A stretch of DNA of 64,000 nucleotides from Viola odorata (GCA_963691705.1 OY829539.1:12960501-13024500); one strand, 5' to 3'. Positions 46,121 to 56,510 are shown, counted from the first letter of the stretch. The notes: generated by a model from the sequence alone, not told the origin. Numbers and translations: made by a program.

Positions 46121-46642
46121 ATGGAAACCGTCGAGTACAGGGAAGATTCGCAGTACGATTCCATTATTGAATTTGACGATTCAATGAACATGGTGGTCCG
46201 AGATTCAATCGGAATCGTGGCAAAGGCCGTGGATGCGGGGAATGAGGCTTCAGGCGACCGCATCGAGGCTATCGTTGAGGATTCCAGCGACGGTGTCATC
46301 GAGGCAACCGTGGATGATTCCGGCGACGAAATGGCGTTGATTGTGGAGGATACTTTCTGCGATGATGGGGATATGCCTTCGGGTCGCAAGAGGAAATTGG
46401 AGCCACTTGTGAATTTCAGGAAAGTGAAGACCAGGGTAGGCGAATCACAGCCGAAAGTTATCCACGATTTCGACTTGAATGAACCCTCGTCTGAGGAGAG
46501 ACTGTTGGCCGCCAAGTACAAGGGAGAAAGAGATTTCGACCTCAACAAACTCCCAATTGCAGGTATGTTTGAATTCGAGGACCCAAGTTATGAACCAGAC
46601 TTTATTGAGATGTTGCGTCTCTTGCTTCCATCCTACTACTGA
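46121..46642 (+). CDS. Small acidic ORF with DLN (EAR-like) motifs, inside the mariner-like element
   Basis: I choose the ATG at 46121 (METVEYREDSQYDS; 173 residues) because a TATATAT box lies about 105 bases upstream (46016-46022). An in-frame ATG at 45905 would give 245 residues and starts only 150 bases from the element end. The protein has three loosely repeated acidic segments (EAIVEDSSDG, EATVDDSGDE, ALIVEDTFCD), a basic nuclear-localisation-like GRKRKLEP, then HDFDLNEPSSEE and DFDLNKLP. The latter fits the DLNxxP repression motif that binds plant corepressors; whether it does so here is inference. The frame is intact although the neighbouring transposase is broken. No homologous family is recognised. 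Confidence 0.6.
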   Translation: METVEYREDSQYDSIIEFDDSMNMVVRDSIGIVAKAVDAGNEASGDRIEAIVEDSSDGVIEATVDDSGDEMALIVEDTFCDDGDMPSGRKRKLEPLVNFRKVKTRVGESQPKVIHDFDLNEPSSEERLLAAKYKGERDFDLNKLPIAGMFEFEDPSYEPDFIEMLRLLLPSYY

Positions 46643-47620
46643 TGACCAAAATGTATTTCTTCTAGTTTTTGGTTGATCAACAGAATGGTGTTGTTGATGT
46701 ATGTGGAATTGGTTGTATTTTGTATGTAAAGAACAAGTTTTTGGTTATGTTAGGCAATATGCAAGCTGTAAGTAGGTAGAAAAGCTGAATGATGTAAAAA
46801 TCAAAACAAAATATCAATGTATTGTATCAAGTTTATTCCAGATTGCTCGGTGTTTTTAGTTTATTTCCAGATTACTCTCTGTTTTTAGGTGGAATTGGTT
46901 GGAATTTGAGTGGAAAACTTGGGAAAAAAATAAAATCAGTTTGTGTTTGAAGTCTTCTTCCAGATTCATCTCTGTTTTCAGTTTGTTTGTAGCCTTTTTT
47001 TTCACCAATTAATCTACTTTCGAGCATTGTGGTTTGTGGTTGGATTTTGACAGGACCAATTGGACTAAGAAATTCATGCTTGTGTTTGAAGTCTTTTTCG
47101 AGATTCATCTCTGTTTTCAGTTTACTTCCTGTCTTTTGGCAAAACAATTAATCTACTATGAATTGTGGTTTGTGATTGGCATCTTCATCCAGACATGCAT
47201 GAATTTGGATTAATGGTTTGTGGATTGTTTGAGCAATGACTTCAATTTGTACATCCTAGGAATTGGATGTATGGTTTGTGGTTTTTTCCACACTTGATCA
47301 GTCATTACTGTCCATATGGTTTGGAATATCTCTGTTTTTTAACCAAATGATCTATACTATTGTGAAAATGGTTCTTTGTTTCCGATTTGTGGTTTGTTTG
47401 AGCAATGATTTCAATATCAGTTTAGAGTTGGTTTGGATTGGTATTCGTATGTGGTTAATGTACATTTGCATTGTGGTTATTGTACATCTTCTTGGCTGAA
47501 TTATTGGAGTGGGAAAACATGGAACATAGCTTGTGTTTAAAACTATTCATTTGGTTGATTACTGTTTTCAATTTCATTTGTTTAAAACTATTCATTTGGT
47601 CTATATTTCTCCCTGAAATT
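46643..47620. repeat. Low-complexity region with short dispersed repeats
   Basis: Repeated phrases include gattcatctctgttttcagttt (twice, 46962 and 47101), gtgtttgaagtctt (twice), ttgtggtttgt and tggattggt. T- and G-rich on the plus strand. Probably the 3' UTR of the 46121 ORF and spacer; no gene seen. Confidence 0.55.
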
Positions 47621-47828
47621 CAAACCGTAATGGAACTGCTGTGCCAAGCATATTGAAACAGAGACAGAGATTAGATGAAGGAAAACTCAATTTATTATTC
47701 ATACTCCATCACAAAACACATGTGACAGAGTTCTTAGGGAAAGGGAAACAAAATATGAACATTAAAACTCCATCACAAGACGTGACAGAGATTAGGTAAA
47801 GGAAAATAAGACTCTGTTTGATGTTGAA

Positions 47829-48191
47829 CTAATCAGTGGTTGGAATGCCTGGAATGGCATTCGCAAACCTGTTCAGCTCAACATCAGCAGCCCTCGCATT
47901 GTTGGCTCCCAGATGTAGCACACGTCTCTTATGCTCCAGATGAGCAATCCCAGTTGAGAGATGTGTGATACACTTAGCCAGCATATCAACAGCTGGAATG
48001 GTTAGCTCCCTAAAGTCGTCTTCAAATATATCAGCCTTCCGCTGGGTCAGCTCCTCCACCCTTTGGTTCAGCAGCCCGACGTGAAGATTGGTTCGAAGCA
48101 CCAAGTGGTCTAGCTGCACGATCTCCTCTTGGACCTGCCTGCTCAGCTCTTGGACCTCATTCAGCATCTCAGCTTTGGCTTCGCGTTCCAT
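47829..48191 (-). CDS. Small coiled-coil ORF of unknown function, inside the mariner-like element
   Basis: 120 residues from the ATG at 48191 (MEREAKAEMLNEVQELSRQ) to 47829. Residues 1-60 form a heptad-rich coiled coil (SRQVQEEIVQLDHLVLRTN, HVGLLNQRVEELTQRKADI). The rest is helical (IPAVDMLAKCITHLSTGIA, HLEHKRRVLHLGANNARAA). A TATAAATG box for this gene lies at 55963-55970 on the far side of the copia element. Joining the flanks would give a leader of about 85 bases. The copia insertion therefore sits in its 5' UTR. The frame is intact and no family is recognised. A captured host gene fragment is the alternative. Confidence 0.55.
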   Translation of the reverse strand: MEREAKAEMLNEVQELSRQVQEEIVQLDHLVLRTNLHVGLLNQRVEELTQRKADIFEDDFRELTIPAVDMLAKCITHLSTGIAHLEHKRRVLHLGANNARAADVELNRFANAIPGIPTTD

Positions 48192-48260
48192 TGTCAATGA
48201 CCTGCACAAAGATTCAAAGAGGTGGAAGATAAGAAGGAGGATTAGTAGATGAGTAATTGT

Positions 48261-49430
48261 TGATGAACGAGGCCTAGAGGGGGGGTGAATAGGCAATAAT
48301 AGGAAATAAAAAATTCTAACACAAATGTAAATAATTTGAGTGCGGAAATTAGAATGTAAAAACACAAGTATGTATAGTGGTTCCAATTCCTCAATGAATT
48401 GTACTCCACTACCTAAGAGTCCTCCTCTTAGGATTTTGAACAACGAACACTTCGTTATTACCTTGAGTTTTTACGGGTTCAACTCAAACCTTACACCTTG
48501 GTTTTTCCGGGCTCAACCAATAAACCTTTCACTTGGTTTTCACGGGATCACCAACAACCTTACACTTGGTTTTTGCGGGCTCAACCAACAAACCTTACAA
48601 TGTGATTTTTCCGGGCTCAATCACAACCTATCACAATCAAGATTACTTGACAAGAGAATTGTTAAATAGCAACACAATTGGTGTACAAATAAACTATGTA
48701 TGATTCAATAATTAACACCAATAAATGAACAAAGTTACCTCAAGAAGAAAGCCAAAGAAACCCAGAAATATATGCAAGAATATTTGAAATCCTTTGAAGA
48801 GAAGCTTGCATAAATGATTATGTTGATTTTGGGTTTGTAAATGTGATTTTGTGTTTGGAAGTTTGTAAGAGCTTTCTTGTTATGTTTAAACTCATATGGG
48901 ATGAGTATTTATAGGTAGGAAGGTGTAGAAGTTCGGACAAGGGAGTATGGGGTCAAATATAGCCGTTGGAAGTGGAGAAAATAGCTGTTGGCGCGTTTCT
49001 CCTGGGCTGGGGCGGCATGCCGCCAGACACCAACGAGCTGGGGCGGTATGCCGCTAGCTTCGCTTCGGAAAGAATTAAATCTTGCCGAGTCTGGCGGTAT
49101 GCCGCCAGACACAACCCATTCTTGGCGGTATGCCGCCAGGAACAAAATGTCCCTTAACTCGAGTTCTAAAAATCTTTTTCGCACAAAACCTTTTTGAAAA
49201 CTTTTCCTTGAGGTATCTTGAACATAAATCAAGTGTTAAATAGAATCATACTTACATGATTAAAGTCCTAATGTACACTTGATCTTCTAGCTTGCGATAT
49301 CTTGATTTGTTGCCTCTTATTTGTTCCATCGCAAACTACACACACTTTAACTTCAAATTGCATTAGTAATACTAATTAGTTTGTGTGTCTAAAATCATCA
49401 AAACAAGAGTAAGTTGCCCTTGGGCTAACA
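48261..49430 (-). repeat. Copia 3' LTR with four palindromes
   Basis: Ends TGATGAACG...GGGCTAACA on the plus strand. Four copies of GGCGG(C/T)ATGCCGC(C/T) lie at 49011, 49042, 49093 and 49124; the first is a perfect 14-bp palindrome. The minus-strand TATA box is 48906-48913, about 100 bases downstream. The polypurine tract AAAAAGGGGGAGAT is at 49431-49444. Confidence 0.93.
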
Positions 49431-49806
49431 ATCTCCCCCTTTTTGATGATGACAACCACAAGCTAATTATGAAACATAATTGAGCTAGCAATTGAAGTTG
49501 AAATCAAATGGAGAAAACTTACATCTCCTATCTTTGCCAAAGGAATGCTCCCCCTACATAAAACATTAGTTGCACATAGAGCATAGCAAAGATAAAAAGT
49601 TTTGCTCCCCCTAAATCTTACCATTCTTCCCTTAGATGTGAGCTTCATTGCCAATTGATAAATATCTCCTTAACTCATTCTCCCCCTTTGTCATTAGCAA
49701 AAAGGGTAAAAAAATAGGAGGTCCAAAAGATCAAATAAGGAGTAAAGAAAGGAGCAAGCAAAGTTTAAAATCCAAACATACCAAATGAATGCAAATAGCA
49801 AAAGAC

Positions 49807-51189
49807 TTACTCAAATGGGTTGCAAATACCAATTTCATGCCTTAGTTCCACAAACCGTTCTTTGGCAAGAGCTTTGGTAAAAATGTCTGCAAGTTGTTTG
49901 TTAGTACCAACAAATTCAAGCACAATGTCTCCTTTTGCCAAATGATCACGAATAAAGTGATGTTTTATATCAATATGTTTGGTTCGTGAGTGGCAAATAG
50001 GATTCTTGGTCAATTGGATAGCACTTAGATTATCACAAAAAACAGGAATTTTACAAAACTTAAGATCAAAATCTTCTAAGGTTTGTTTCATCCATAAAAC
50101 TTGAGAAACACAAGATCCGGCAGCAATATATTCAGCTTCCGTAGTAGAAATAGCTACTGAATTTTGTTTCTTACTTGACCAAGAGACCATAGCTTGTCCT
50201 AAAAATTGACATGTACCACTAGTGCTTTTCCTATCGGTTTTAGAACTGGCAAAATCTGAATCGGTATAGCCAATTAAATCAATGCTAGACCCTTTAGGGT
50301 ACCAAAGACCTAATTTAGAAGTACCTTTCAAATATTTGAAAATTGTTTTCAAAGCAAGCAAGTGAGATTCTTTAGGACAAGATTGAAAACGAGCAAATAG
50401 ACAAACACTAAACATTATATCCGGTCTACTTGCCGTTAAATAAAGAAGACTTCCAATCATACCTCGATATAGAGTAATATCTACATCTTTACCATCTTCA
50501 TCTTTGTCGAGGTTGACGGTTGGACTAAGGGGAATAGGACTCTCCTTGACATCTTTGTATCCATATTTGCTTAGGAGATCCTTGATGTATTTTGCTTGAT
50601 TGAGAAATATTCCTTCCTTAGATTGCCGAATTTGAAGTCCGAGGAAAAATGTCAATTCTCCCATCATACTCATTTCGAACTTACTATGCATACATTTCTC
50701 AAACTCTTTGCACAAAGAATCATTAGTAGCACCAAATATGATATCATCAACATAAATTTGCACAATCAACATATGATTACCATCATGTTTAGTAAAGAGT
50801 GTAGAATCAATTTTTCCCATCTTAAAACCATTTTTCAATAAAAATTGACTTAACCGATCATACCAAGCTCTAGGAGCTTGCTTAAGACCATATAAAGCTT
50901 TTTCCAATTTAAAAACATGGTTAGGAAATTTAGGATCTTCAAAATCGGGAGGTTGTTTGACATACACTTCTTCCATGATATAACCATTCAAAAATGCACT
51001 TTTAACATCCATTTGGAATAAGCTAATGTTTTTAAAACATGCAAATGCTAACAACATGCGAATGGATTCAAGTCTAGCAACGGGGGCAAATGTTTCATCA
51101 AAATCAATACCTTCTTGTTGGTTGTACCCTTGGGCTACCAATCTAGCTTTATTTCTAATGACATTTCCCGATTCATCAAGTTTGTTTCA
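49807..51189 (-). pseudogene. Copia pol: RT and RNase H
   Basis: From about 51141: GIDFDETFAPVARLESIRML, LFQMDVKSAFLNGYI (catalytic Asp), KLEKALYGLKQAPRAWYDRL, VQIYVDDIIFG (YVDD). RNase H follows with GYTDSDFASSKTDRKSTSG, STTEAEYIAAG and TKHIDIKHHFIRDHL. The C-terminus ADIFTKALAKERF...NPFE ends at 49807, the normal end of SIRE-type pol. Only the TGA at 51187-51189 (WVF*NKLDESGN, probably from an Arg codon) separates it from integrase. Otherwise it is intact. Confidence 0.95.
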
Positions 51190-52917
51190 AAAAACCCACT
51201 TGGTGCCAATGATAGTATGGTTGCTAGGCCTAGGAACTAATTTCCAAACACAATTTCTCTCAAATTGATTTAGTTCCTCTTGCATGGCAATCATCCAATA
51301 TTCATCATGTGAGGCATCATCAAATTTCTTAGGTTCAAATTGAGAAACAAATGCATGATGATCATTCAAATTTCTAAAAGAAGAGCGAGTGGCAATACCT
51401 TTGCTTGGTACATTACCTATGATTTGCTCTTGTGGATGTGCATTCATAAATTTCCAAGGTTTGGAAGTGGAGGGGTCTTGACCATTTTGATTCACTTTAA
51501 CATTTGTATCCTCAAGCACCTCTTCTTCCGGCTCTTTCTTCTCTTGAATTTCTAGAGTATCTAGTGAAGGAGGATAGACTTGAAGACTTCCAAAATCTTC
51601 TCCTACATCACTCATTGTCTCTTTCACACTTTCAAAAGGGTTAGATTCATCAAAAGCAATATGCATGGATTCTTCTACAACTAGAGTTCTTTTATTATAA
51701 ACTCTATATGCTTTGCTAGTAGTAGAATAACCAAGAAAAATACCTTCATCCGACTTTGCATCAAATTTTCCCAAATTATCTTTGATGTTAAGAATAAAAC
51801 ATTTACATCCAAAGACTCTAAAGTATGCAATGGTGGGTTTCTTATCATGCCATAATTCGAAAGGAGTTTTATTAAGCAATGGTCGAATTAGAACACGATT
51901 TAACACATGACATGCGGTTGCAACGGCTTCGGCCCAAAAACGTTTTGGTGTATTACGCTCATTTAAAAGAGTTCTAGCCGTTTCTTGCAATGTTCTATTT
52001 TTCCTCTCAACTACCCCATTTTGTTGAGGAGTGCGAGGACACGAAAAATTATGAAAAATACCATTTTCATTGCAAAAATCTTGAAACATGCCATTTTCAA
52101 ATTCACCACCATGATCACTTTTAATTCTCAAAATTTTGGAACCTTGTTCATTTTGAATGCGTTTGCAAAGTTGTTTGAAATTTTCACATGCATCATTTTT
52201 ATGAGCCAAGAAGATAACCCAAGTAAATCTAGAAAAATCATCCACAATGACAAAAACATAACTCTTACCTCCAACACTTACCGTCCTCATAGGGCCAAAT
52301 AAGTCAAGATGTAGGAGTTGCAATGGCCTTGAAGTTGAAACGGATTTGATCGGTTTGAAGGAGCTCTTAATTTGCTTCCCATATTGACATGCATTGCACA
52401 ACCCTTCCTTTTCAAACTTCAACTTAGGTAAGCCTCTCACAAGCTCTTTCCTAGAAAGCTTTGCAATGTTTTCCATACCTACATGCACAAGTCTTCTATG
52501 CCAAATAGATGAATTATCAACAAAAGCACTTAAGCATGTATGATCATTATTAGGAATATCATTCAAATCAATCATATATATATTCCCAACTCGATTACCC
52601 ATGAAAATTAAATCACGTGTGAAAACATTTCTTACTTCACAATGAGTAGAGGTAAAAATGACAATTAAATCTTTATCACACAATTGACTAATGCTCAATA
52701 AATTAAATTTCAAGCCATGCACAAATAAAACATGTTCAATGGAAGGAGAATGACCAACTTTACCGATACCCGAAACTTTACGCTTAAGGTTGTCTCCAAA
52801 TCGGACATTTCCTCTATCTTCTTCCTTCAAATGGGTGAATTTCTTCTTATCACCCGTCATGTGCCTCGAACACCCGCTATCCAAGTACCATTTATTTGCA
52901 TGGGGTTTTCGGCACAT
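51187..52917 (-). CDS. Copia pol: protease and integrase
   Basis: The protease region begins NKWYLDSGCSRHMTGDKKKF (Asp-Ser-Gly active site). Integrase follows with the HHCC zinc domain (HRRLVHVGMENI...CNACQYGKQ), then HLDLFGPMRTVSVGGKSYV, FVIVDDFSRFTWV (Asp), RIKSDHGGEFENG (Asp), CPRTPQQNGVVERKNRTL (Glu), and the copia-specific FGCKCFILNIKDNLGKFDAK. RT motif KWVF is reached before the stop at 51187. In phase with gag upstream. Confidence 0.95.
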   Translation of the reverse strand: MCRKPHANKWYLDSGCSRHMTGDKKKFTHLKEEDRGNVRFGDNLKRKVSGIGKVGHSPSIEHVLFVHGLKFNLLSISQLCDKDLIVIFTSTHCEVRNVFTRDLIFMGNRVGNIYMIDLNDIPNNDHTCLSAFVDNSSIWHRRLVHVGMENIAKLSRKELVRGLPKLKFEKEGLCNACQYGKQIKSSFKPIKSVSTSRPLQLLHLDLFGPMRTVSVGGKSYVFVIVDDFSRFTWVIFLAHKNDACENFKQLCKRIQNEQGSKILRIKSDHGGEFENGMFQDFCNENGIFHNFSCPRTPQQNGVVERKNRTLQETARTLLNERNTPKRFWAEAVATACHVLNRVLIRPLLNKTPFELWHDKKPTIAYFRVFGCKCFILNIKDNLGKFDAKSDEGIFLGYSTTSKAYRVYNKRTLVVEESMHIAFDESNPFESVKETMSDVGEDFGSLQVYPPSLDTLEIQEKKEPEEEVLEDTNVKVNQNGQDPSTSKPWKFMNAHPQEQIIGNVPSKGIATRSSFRNLNDHHAFVSQFEPKKFDDASHDEYWMIAMQEELNQFERNCVWKLVPRPSNHTIIGTKWVF

Positions 52918-52929
52918 CTATAAAACAAA

Positions 52930-54690
52930 TTAGTTAGTTCTAGGAACCCAAACTTGTTTGGGTCCTTTCTTAGCAAATGCACTTCTTTGTGCCCACATTT
53001 GTTTTGCATAAACATCATCTCTACGAATATAGCAAAAATAAGACAAATGACCATTTCTCTTGCAATAGCTACATTTGTATAAAGGTCTATCATGTGAGTG
53101 GTTAGAGGAGCTAGCATTGTTATAATTTCTAGCATTAACAAAAGTAGTTTTAGCCTTGCTTATGCTAGTAGAGTTATTAAAACCAATACCACTTCTATCA
53201 CTTCTAAACTTTTGATCCTTTAAACAATCTTGTTGAGTTTTAGCACTTTGCATAAATTTAGCTAAAGTAGCTTCAAGAACATTTATCTTTTCATTCAAAA
53301 GAGCTATTTCTTTACTAGAGTTTGCACACATTTTACAAATAGCATTTTCATTTTTGAGTTTATTGCATGCATCTTCAAGTAATTTGTTTTCACTAGTTAA
53401 CCCTTTGTTTAGCTCTTCAAGTTCACTAATGTCATTTTTGAGGTTATCTAGTTCTTTAACAATTTTTTCATTTTTCCTACACATATCTTGAAATTGTGTA
53501 CCAAGATCATTAAAAGCATTTTGCAATTCATCAAAAGAATAATCATTTTCACTAACCGAATCATTGTCGCTATCTTCTTTAGCCATGAGGGAGAATTCGG
53601 TTTCTTCATCGGAAGAGTCACATTCATTTGCAAAGAAGCATATGTTGGATATCTCTTCTTCTTCCGATTGGGATTGTGAGCTTTCTTCTTCACTCTCATC
53701 ATCATCCCAAGTTGTAGCTTTTAGAGCCCTCTTCGGATATCTACGGGAATTTTTCCCATCCTTAGAACCTCTTTTCTCAAACTTCTTCTTCTTCTCAAGG
53801 TTTGGACATTCACTCTTGACATGCCCTGGCTTTTCACATCCAAAACAAACAACACTATCATTTTTAAACTTGGATTTAGAAGTGTTAGAATGCTCACCTT
53901 GATACCTTTGCTTTTTCTCATTGTTGTGCCAAAATTTCCTGAAATTTCTAGCAAAAGCGGCCAAAGACTCAATGTTTTCTTCATTCCCTTGATCCTTGCT
54001 AACAAATGCTACATTGTTGCTCTTGGCTTTTTGTACTTCCGGTTCACCCATTTTGAGTTTGTGCTCAAATGCCGTAAGAGAGCCAACAAGTTGAGAATAG
54101 GTAGGTTTCTTTTCTAGCTCATCAAAAATAGAAGTCTTGGCATTCCAAGAGTTAGGTAAAATACTAAGAAGTTTTCTTACCATCTCCTCATCACTAGGAG
54201 TCCAACCAAGAGTTCCCATAGTATTGCAAATATTTTGAATTCTAGTGCTTAAATCATAAATAGTCTCACCACTCTTCATGTCTAGCAATTCATACTCACG
54301 CTTGAGTGTGTTGAGTCTAATGTTTCTCACTTGAGGAGTACCTTCATGGGCTGTCTCCAAAGTATCCCAAACATCCTTGGACAATTTACAAGCACTAACA
54401 CGGTTAAATTCATTTTGAGAAATTGAGCAAAATAAAGCATACCTTGCCTTGTCTTCGCTTTGTTTTCTTGAAACCGATCCAGCTGGCCACCTCTCAAAAG
54501 GAAGAGGTTTTGTTGATCCATCTTCAGCTGGAGGTTCCATGGGAGTGACAAATCCATGTAAAACGCAATCTAGCATGATTTGATCTTGTCCACCTAGGAA
54601 GGCTATCATCTTTGTCTTCCATTGTAAGTAGTTGTTTCCATCAAGAAATGGTGGACGGTTGATTACACCATATAATCCCTCTTGAGCCAT
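52930..54690 (-). CDS. Copia gag, 586 residues
   Basis: Start ATG at 54690 (MAQEGLYGVINRPPFLDGNN). The UBN2-type capsid domain covers residues about 15-220 (YLQWKTKMIAFLGGQD, YALFCSISQNEFNRVSACK, VRNIRLNTLKREYELLDMK). A CX2CX4HX4C knuckle follows (CFGCEKPGHVKSEC), then an acidic Ser/Glu-rich region, a coiled coil (NLKNDISELEELNKGL) and a second zinc motif near the end (CSYCKRNGHLSYFC). TAA at 52930 and a TAG nine bases on separate it from pol in the same frame. This long gag is characteristic of SIRE elements. Intact. Confidence 0.95.
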   Translation of the reverse strand: MAQEGLYGVINRPPFLDGNNYLQWKTKMIAFLGGQDQIMLDCVLHGFVTPMEPPAEDGSTKPLPFERWPAGSVSRKQSEDKARYALFCSISQNEFNRVSACKLSKDVWDTLETAHEGTPQVRNIRLNTLKREYELLDMKSGETIYDLSTRIQNICNTMGTLGWTPSDEEMVRKLLSILPNSWNAKTSIFDELEKKPTYSQLVGSLTAFEHKLKMGEPEVQKAKSNNVAFVSKDQGNEENIESLAAFARNFRKFWHNNEKKQRYQGEHSNTSKSKFKNDSVVCFGCEKPGHVKSECPNLEKKKKFEKRGSKDGKNSRRYPKRALKATTWDDDESEEESSQSQSEEEEISNICFFANECDSSDEETEFSLMAKEDSDNDSVSENDYSFDELQNAFNDLGTQFQDMCRKNEKIVKELDNLKNDISELEELNKGLTSENKLLEDACNKLKNENAICKMCANSSKEIALLNEKINVLEATLAKFMQSAKTQQDCLKDQKFRSDRSGIGFNNSTSISKAKTTFVNARNYNNASSSNHSHDRPLYKCSYCKRNGHLSYFCYIRRDDVYAKQMWAQRSAFAKKGPKQVWVPRTN

Positions 54691-54731
54691 TTGATCTTTT
54701 ACTTGAGGTGATTAAACCTACAAAACAAGTA

Positions 54732-54747
54732 CCTTGCTCCGCTACCA
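54732..54747 (-). promoter_or_regulatory. Copia primer-binding site
   Basis: The minus strand reads TGGTAGCGGAGCAAGG two bases inside the 5' LTR. It is identical over its first 12 bases to the site of the gag-only element at 18476. It differs from the common initiator-Met site TGGTATCAGAGC at three positions. Confidence 0.85.
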
Positions 54748-54749
54748 AT

Positions 54750-55919
54750 TGATGAACGAGGCCTAGAGGGGGGGTGAATAGGCAATAATAGGAAATAAAA
54801 AATTCTAACACAAATGTAAATAATTTGAGTGCGGAAATTAGAATGTAAAAACACAAGTATGTATAGTGGTTCCAATTCCTCAATGAATTGTACTCCACTA
54901 CCTAAGAGTCCTCCTCTTAGGATTTTGAACAACGAACACTTCGTTATTACCTTGAGTTTTTACGGGTTCAACTCAAACCTTACACCTTGGTTTTTCCGGG
55001 CTCAACCAATAAACCTTTCACTTGGTTTTCACGGGATCACCAACAACCTTACACTTGGTTTTTGCGGGCTCAACCAACAAACCTTACAATGTGATTTTTC
55101 CGGGCTCAATCACAACCTATCACAATCAAGATTACTTGACAAGAGAATTGTTAAATAGCAACACAATTGGTGTACAAATAAACTATGTATGATTCAATAA
55201 TTAACACCAATAAATGAACAAAGTTACCTCAAGAAGAAAGCCAAAGAAACCCAGAAATATATGCAAGAATATTTGAAATCCTTTGAAGAGAAGCTTGCAT
55301 AAATGATTATGTTGATTTTGGGTTTGTAAATGTGATTTTGTGTTTGGAAGTTTGTAAGAGCTTTCTTGTTATGTTTAAACTCATATGGGATGAGTATTTA
55401 TAGGTAGGAAGGTGTAGAAGTTCGGACAAGGGAGTATGGGGTCAAATATAGCCGTTGGAAGTGAAGAAAATAGTTGTTGGCGCGTTTCTCCTGGGCTGGG
55501 GCGGCATGCCGCCAGACACCAACGAGCTGGGGCGGTATGCCGCTAGCTTCGCTTCGGAAAGAATTAAATCTTGCCGAGTTTGGCGGTATGCCGCCAGACA
55601 CACCCCATTCTTGGCGGTATGCCGCCAGGAACAAAATGTCCCTTAACTCGAGTTCTAAAAATCTTTTTCGCACAAAACCTTTTTGAAAACTTTTCCTTGA
55701 GGTATCTTGAACATAAATCAAGTGTTAAATAGAATCATACTTACATGATTAAAGTCCTAATGTACACTTGATCTTCTAGCTTGCGATATCTTGATTTGTT
55801 GCCTCTTATTTGTTCCATCGCAAACTACACACACTTTAACTTCAAATTGCATTAGTAATACTAATTAGTTTGTGTGTCTAAAATCATCAAAACAAGAGTA
55901 AGTTGCCCTTGGGCTAACA
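54750..55919 (-). repeat. Copia 5' LTR
   Basis: 1170 bp, about 99.6 percent identical by eye to 48261-49430. Palindrome copies at 55500, 55531, 55582 and 55613; TATA at 55395-55402. Confidence 0.93.
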
Positions 55920-55962
55920 ATTGTGGCCGTTTAGGGTTGTGGTGAAAGAAGGGAAAAGAAAG

Positions 55963-55970
55963 CATTTATA
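55963..55970 (-). promoter_or_regulatory. TATA box of the coiled-coil ORF
   Basis: TATAAATG on the minus strand, 38-50 bases from the copia insertion site. Transcription would start near 55935 and run through the copia element before reaching 48191. Confidence 0.5.
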
Positions 55971-56279
55971 GTGGCTGCCTAGGGTTAGAAACGCCTGTTT
56001 GAAGAGGTGTAAACCAAGTGGTCAAACGGTGTGGTGTTTGGGAAGGTAAAAGGCTGCCTACAAATCAGGAATCTATTTTCTGCAATACACTCCTTTTCTG
56101 CTTAGATACCTGATAAAAGCATCCAACCTACTTCCATCCTAGCACACAGTAGATTCATCACATGATCAAATTGGAGTAAAATTGGACACGAAACAGGGCA
56201 AGTTAATGTAAATCCAACTTCATCGATCAAGGCAAAGCAATTCAACAAATCATTGTAACCAAACAACAACCCAATCTCT

Positions 56280-56510
56280 CATTTAAACCACACATCTCAT
56301 CCAAACCAGCAACTAAAGCTGTCATTCAAACCAAACATGTCATCCAAACCAGCAACCAAACATCTCATTCTAACCATACATCTCATCCAAACCAGCAACC
56401 AAACATCACATTCAAACCATACATCTCATCCAAACCAGCAACCAAACATGTCATCCAAACCAGCAACCAAACATCTCATTCAAACCATTATAACCATAGC
56501 AATTTATGCA
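56280..56510. repeat. Minisatellite of catctcatccaaaccagcaa units
   Basis: About ten imperfect copies built from (a)catctcat(t/c)(c/t)aaacca(t/g)a(c)/gcaaccaa, arranged in a 20/43-bp higher-order pattern. Lies in the interior of the mariner-like element between the copia element and the solo LTR. Confidence 0.85.

Larger units (their letters stand above)
48261..55919 (-). mobile_element. SIRE-type Ty1/copia retrotransposon, nearly complete
   Basis: Identical-length LTRs (48261-49430 and 54750-55919, 1170 bp) bound gag (52930-54690) and pol (49807-52917) on the minus strand. The target duplication attgt is perfect (48256-48260 and 55920-55924). I count about four differences between LTRs (for example gtggag/gtgaag, gagtct/gagttt). 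The long gag with two zinc knuckles, and pol in phase with gag after stop codons, fit the SIRE/Maximus lineage. No env-like ORF follows pol. One TGA interrupts pol. Confidence 0.95.

Noticed and set aside
45756..46642. Host gene interrupted by a MITE at its start
   Set aside because: The TIR at 45756 has its exact partner at 59991-60024, so the ORF lies inside a larger element rather than beside a MITE.
48340..48669. Plus-strand ORF with repeated NLTLGFCGLNQ-type phrases (also 54829-55158)
   Set aside because: It lies in the copia LTR and comes from short tandem repeats (ttttccgggctcaacc).
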